From assembly GCA_003563455.1 (NCBI GenBank), contig PWRV01000037.1, forward strand, positions 1-7,272: a stretch of DNA of 7,272 bases, given 5' to 3'. The DNA comes from Thioalkalivibrio sp. (GTDB lineage Bacteria > Pseudomonadota > Gammaproteobacteria > Ectothiorhodospirales > Ectothiorhodospiraceae). Shown piece after piece: positions 5,681 to 7,272 of this stretch. The translations under genes and the position numbers were made by a program. The notes under the pieces are model-generated. The model was not told the DNA's origin. It saw only the letters and a list, made by a program, of their open reading frames with translations, and did no database searches. Each line of letters begins with the position of its first letter. Within the stretch, counting starts at the first letter, position 1.

Positions 5681-6304
5681 TCAGCCCACCTCCAGCAGTT
5701 CGCGGACGGACTCCAGGATGTGACCGGAGCCGGTGCCGTGCGGGACCGCCTCGACCAGGCGGCCGTCCGGACCGATCACGTAAATGTAGGAGCTGTGATC
5801 GACTGAATACCCCATCTCCGAGCCCGAGTTCACCCGATGCCACGCGGCGCCGTAGCGTCTTCCGGCGTCGGCCAGTTCTTCCTCGGTGCCAGTAACCCCG
5901 AGGATCTCGGGATGGAAGAAGGCAGCGTATTCGGCCAGCTGCTCCGCGCGATCGCGCTCCGGATCGACACTGACGAAAACCGCCTGCACCCGCTCCAGTT
6001 CGCTGGCAGCCAGCGGCCGCAGGACCTGACGCATCACGGCCATCGATGTGGGGCACACATCCGGGCAATGGGTGTAACCGAAATAAAGGAGCACGACCTG
6101 TCCGCGGTAATCCGCAAGATCAAAGACCTGCCCGCCTCCGGAGAGCACGAAGCCCCCGCCCTGCGGCACGGTGGCCAGCGGCAGCGTCTGATGGCCCGGA
6201 TCGGGATCGGCCAACTCCGGTTTCGAGATCAGCCCGAACGCAATCAGTGCAAGCGACAGCACGACAACCAGTCCCCACCAGTAAAAGCCCTTGCCCATCG
6301 TCAT
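5681..6304 (-). CDS. sco: SCO1/SenC-family copper chaperone for cytochrome oxidase assembly
   Basis: This 207-residue protein has one N-terminal membrane anchor (about 8-26) and a thioredoxin-like periplasmic domain. The copper-binding CxxxC lies in YTHCPDVCPTS (C80 and C84), and the distal histidine is H170 in VDHSSYIYVI. VSVDPERD (111-118) and FDLADYRGQVVLLYFGY (61-77) are family hallmarks. Sco receives or reduces at the Cu_A site of cytochrome c oxidase subunit II, with PCu(A)C as copper donor. The frame is open for a further 72 codons upstream, but those residues overlap rraA and resemble no Sco. The ATG at 6302-6304 (or ATG at 6296-6298, two codons on) is preceded by AGGA. The shorter start is favoured by spacing (9 nt versus 3 nt), so the first two residues are uncertain. 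It is the first gene of the sco-pcuC pair and begins 94 nt after the rraA stop. Confidence 0.93.
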   Translation of the reverse strand: MTMGKGFYWWGLVVVLSLALIAFGLISKPELADPDPGHQTLPLATVPQGGGFVLSGGGQVFDLADYRGQVVLLYFGYTHCPDVCPTSMAVMRQVLRPLAASELERVQAVFVSVDPERDRAEQLAEYAAFFHPEILGVTGTEEELADAGRRYGAAWHRVNSGSEMGYSVDHSSYIYVIGPDGRLVEAVPHGTGSGHILESVRELLEVG

Positions 6305-6347
6305 CCGTCCTGTCTTTCCAGGGTGCCACGACCGCACCACTTGAGCG

Positions 6348-6363
6348 GGACCGGCTTCCGGCC
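6348..6363 (-). repeat. Small hairpin between rraA and sco
   Basis: GG-A-CCGG and CCGGCC can form a 6-bp G-C stem with a bulged A and a 3-nt loop in the 94-nt gap between rraA and sco. It has no U-tract. It may separate the two transcripts weakly, or simply reflect base composition. Confidence 0.25.
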
Positions 6364-6398
6364 GCGATCCCGGTACCTGTCGCAACCACGACCCCCGG

Positions 6399-6920
6399 CT
6401 ACCCAGGCGGTGGCTTCCCGGAAGCGGCTTCGGAACCGGCCACCAGCGCTTCGGCCGATAGAATGACACCGTTTGGATCAGCGTAGACGAAGGCGCCGGG
6501 ACGAATGGTAACGCAGGCAAAGGTCACCGGGACATTCAGCTCGCCGCTCCCTCTCTTCACACTCCGGCGGGGATGCGGAGCCAGCGCCAGTATGCCGATC
6601 GGTGTCTCCGCGAGCACCTGCACATCGCGCACGCAGCCATAGACCAGAACCCCGGCCCAGCCGTTCTCCGCGCCCTTTCGGGCGAGGTTGTCCCCCAGCA
6701 GTGCACAACGCAGCGAACCGCCGCCATCGACCACCAGGATCTGGCCATGCCCCGGACGTGATAGCTGCTCCGCGACCCGGGAATTGTCCTCGAAACACCT
6801 GACGGTCACGGCAGGGCCGCCAAAGGACTCGGTACCGCCGAAGTTCGAGAATATCGGCTCCAGCACGGACAACGCATCCCCGTGCGCGTCGCAGAGGTCG
6901 GGCAGAAAGATTTCGGTCAC
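6399..6920 (-). CDS. rraA: RraA-family protein (RNase E regulator / HMG aldolase-like)
   Basis: From the GTG at 6918-6920 this gives 173 residues, close to the roughly 160 of Escherichia coli RraA. DLCDAHGDALSVLEPIFSNFGG (8-29) matches the RraA opening. It is followed by VRCFEDN (40-46), VVDGGGSLRCALLGDNLA (63-80), GCVRDV (95-100) and a C-terminal VYADPNGVILS (145-155). RraA binds RNase E and inhibits mRNA decay in E. coli. Relatives are oxaloacetate decarboxylases and 4-hydroxy-4-methyl-2-oxoglutarate aldolases. Here the metal and substrate residues of the aldolases appear kept (GD in LLGDNLA, RD in GCVRDV), whereas E. coli RraA reads VRQV. A catalytic role is therefore plausible. I chose the GTG because GAGGA (6929-6933) lies 8 nt upstream and the length fits. 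An ATG five codons earlier (6935) lacks a ribosome binding site. The C-terminal AGSEAASGKPPPG tail is not part of the fold. Confidence 0.88.
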   Translation of the reverse strand: MTEIFLPDLCDAHGDALSVLEPIFSNFGGTESFGGPAVTVRCFEDNSRVAEQLSRPGHGQILVVDGGGSLRCALLGDNLARKGAENGWAGVLVYGCVRDVQVLAETPIGILALAPHPRRSVKRGSGELNVPVTFACVTIRPGAFVYADPNGVILSAEALVAGSEAASGKPPPG

Positions 6921-7007
6921 GACATTGATCCTCATGACGTTGATGGCGGAAGACGCCGTTAGACAAGCGCTGAATAAAGCCATCCTGGCTTTCTCGGCGC
7001 ACGCTGC

Positions 7008-7028
7008 GCTGCAAATGTGATTTGCAGC
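7008..7028. repeat. Perfect 9-bp stem-loop upstream of rraA
   Basis: GCTGCAAAT (7008-7016) and ATTTGCAGC (7020-7028) are exact inverted copies with a 3-nt loop. It is the first of a row of stem-loops running away from rraA. Position and symmetry suit an operator or part of a mobile-repeat end; no regulator can be named. Confidence 0.7.
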
Positions 7029-7034
7029 TTGCTT

Positions 7035-7115
7035 CAGAATCAACCCCCTACGGTGGTCGATTCTGGCGGCACTTCCGTGTGCCGCAGGGAAACGCCGATA
7101 AATCAGCGTTTCCCT
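7035..7115. repeat. Three stem-loops abutting without gaps
   Basis: Stem 1 pairs CAGAATCAACC (7035-7045) with GGTCGATTCTG (7055-7065), 10 of 11 bp. Stem 2 pairs GCGGCAC (7066-7072) with GTGCCGC (7079-7085), perfect, loop 6. Stem 3 pairs AGGGAAACGC (7086-7095) with GCGTTTCCCT (7106-7115), perfect 10 bp. Each stem begins at the base after the previous one ends. No coding potential matches a known family. The region could be a structured RNA, a degenerate insertion-element end, or a composite palindromic repeat. Confidence 0.75.
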
Positions 7116-7120
7116 AGTGG

Positions 7121-7272
7121 GCCATGCGGGAAGTTCGGTAACTATGGACCCCACAGCCAGAAGTGCCGGAGCAAGGCGGGCAAGTGCCGGAATAGCCAAC
7201 CTATTTCAAACTTGCCCAACGCAGCGCCGGCGCTTCTGGCGAAGCGATCTGTTACCGAACTTTCCGCGTGGC
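7121..7272. repeat. Long imperfect palindrome (MITE-like), possibly continuing past the window
   Basis: The outer arms 7121-7142 and 7251-7272 are inverted copies at 20 of 22 positions (both contain GTTCGGTAAC or its complement). Inside are nested inverted pairs: 7156-7172 with 7224-7240 (16 of 17, one G-U), GGGCAAGT (7178-7185) with ACTTGCCC (7210-7217), and AATAG (7191-7195) with CTATT (7201-7205) around a CCAAC loop. The whole folds into one hairpin centred near 7198. AAGTGCCGGA is also repeated directly at 7161-7170 and 7182-7191. No transposase frame is present. It resembles a miniature inverted-repeat element, but the right border may lie beyond the window. Confidence 0.75.

Noticed and set aside
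6305..6520. 72-codon N-terminal extension of Sco
   Set aside because: It overlaps the C-terminus of rraA, resembles no Sco sequence and would place the membrane anchor far from the N-terminus. ATG codons with AGGA upstream exist at 6304 and 6298.
6921..7199. 93-codon upstream extension of RraA
   Set aside because: It runs through the stem-loop row and palindrome, has no similarity to RraA, and a GTG with GAGGA 8 nt upstream gives the expected length.
7008..7272. CRISPR array
   Set aside because: The repeats are inverted rather than direct and regularly spaced, and there are no constant-length spacers or cas genes.

Overview
This is a high-GC bacterial window with the gene density and gene families of a gammaproteobacterium (DusA, RraA, Sco/PCu(A)C, an AbrB-type membrane protein). 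The lineage is an inference from family content. I could not place it to genus, although a halophilic or sulfur-oxidising Ectothiorhodospiraceae-like host would fit. Most of it reads leftward (minus strand); one gene reads rightward.

Left part (1-2860, minus strand). The window opens inside the 5' end of dusA (tRNA-dihydrouridine synthase A), which is cut by the left edge. Upstream of it come an MFS permease (346-1518) and an RNase Z-like metallo-beta-lactamase-fold hydrolase (1634-2662). Just ahead of the hydrolase is a 44-codon remnant of the RNA 3'-terminal phosphate cyclase gene rtcA, which keeps only the N-terminal GEGGGQ motif. A perfect 13-bp hairpin lies at the end of the remnant, 4 nt ahead of the hydrolase ribosome binding site.

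Middle (2860-5149). A DUF3179 gene (2860-3846, minus) is interrupted by a single in-frame TAA. Both halves are otherwise well preserved, and the second half has its own ATG with a possible ribosome binding site. Divergent from it is an AbrB-family ten-or-so-helix membrane protein (4025-5149, plus), which ends 42 bp from the convergent copper gene pair.

Right part (5192-7272). A tightly coupled sco-pcuC pair (copper delivery to the Cu_A centre of cytochrome oxidase) follows an RraA-family gene. Upstream of rraA is about 260 bp of non-coding DNA made almost entirely of hairpins. Four consecutive stem-loops, three of them abutting with no gap, are followed by a roughly 152-bp imperfect palindrome with 22-bp terminal inverted repeats that runs up to the window edge. 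This looks like a MITE or other palindromic repeat, or a structured RNA, and is the least explained part of the window.

Functional themes are RNA metabolism on the left (DusA, RNase Z-like, decayed RtcA) and respiratory copper handling on the right. The most interesting points are the stop-split DUF3179 gene, the rtcA remnant with its hairpin, and the hairpin cluster at the right edge. I see no CRISPR array, tRNA, rRNA or transposase gene.
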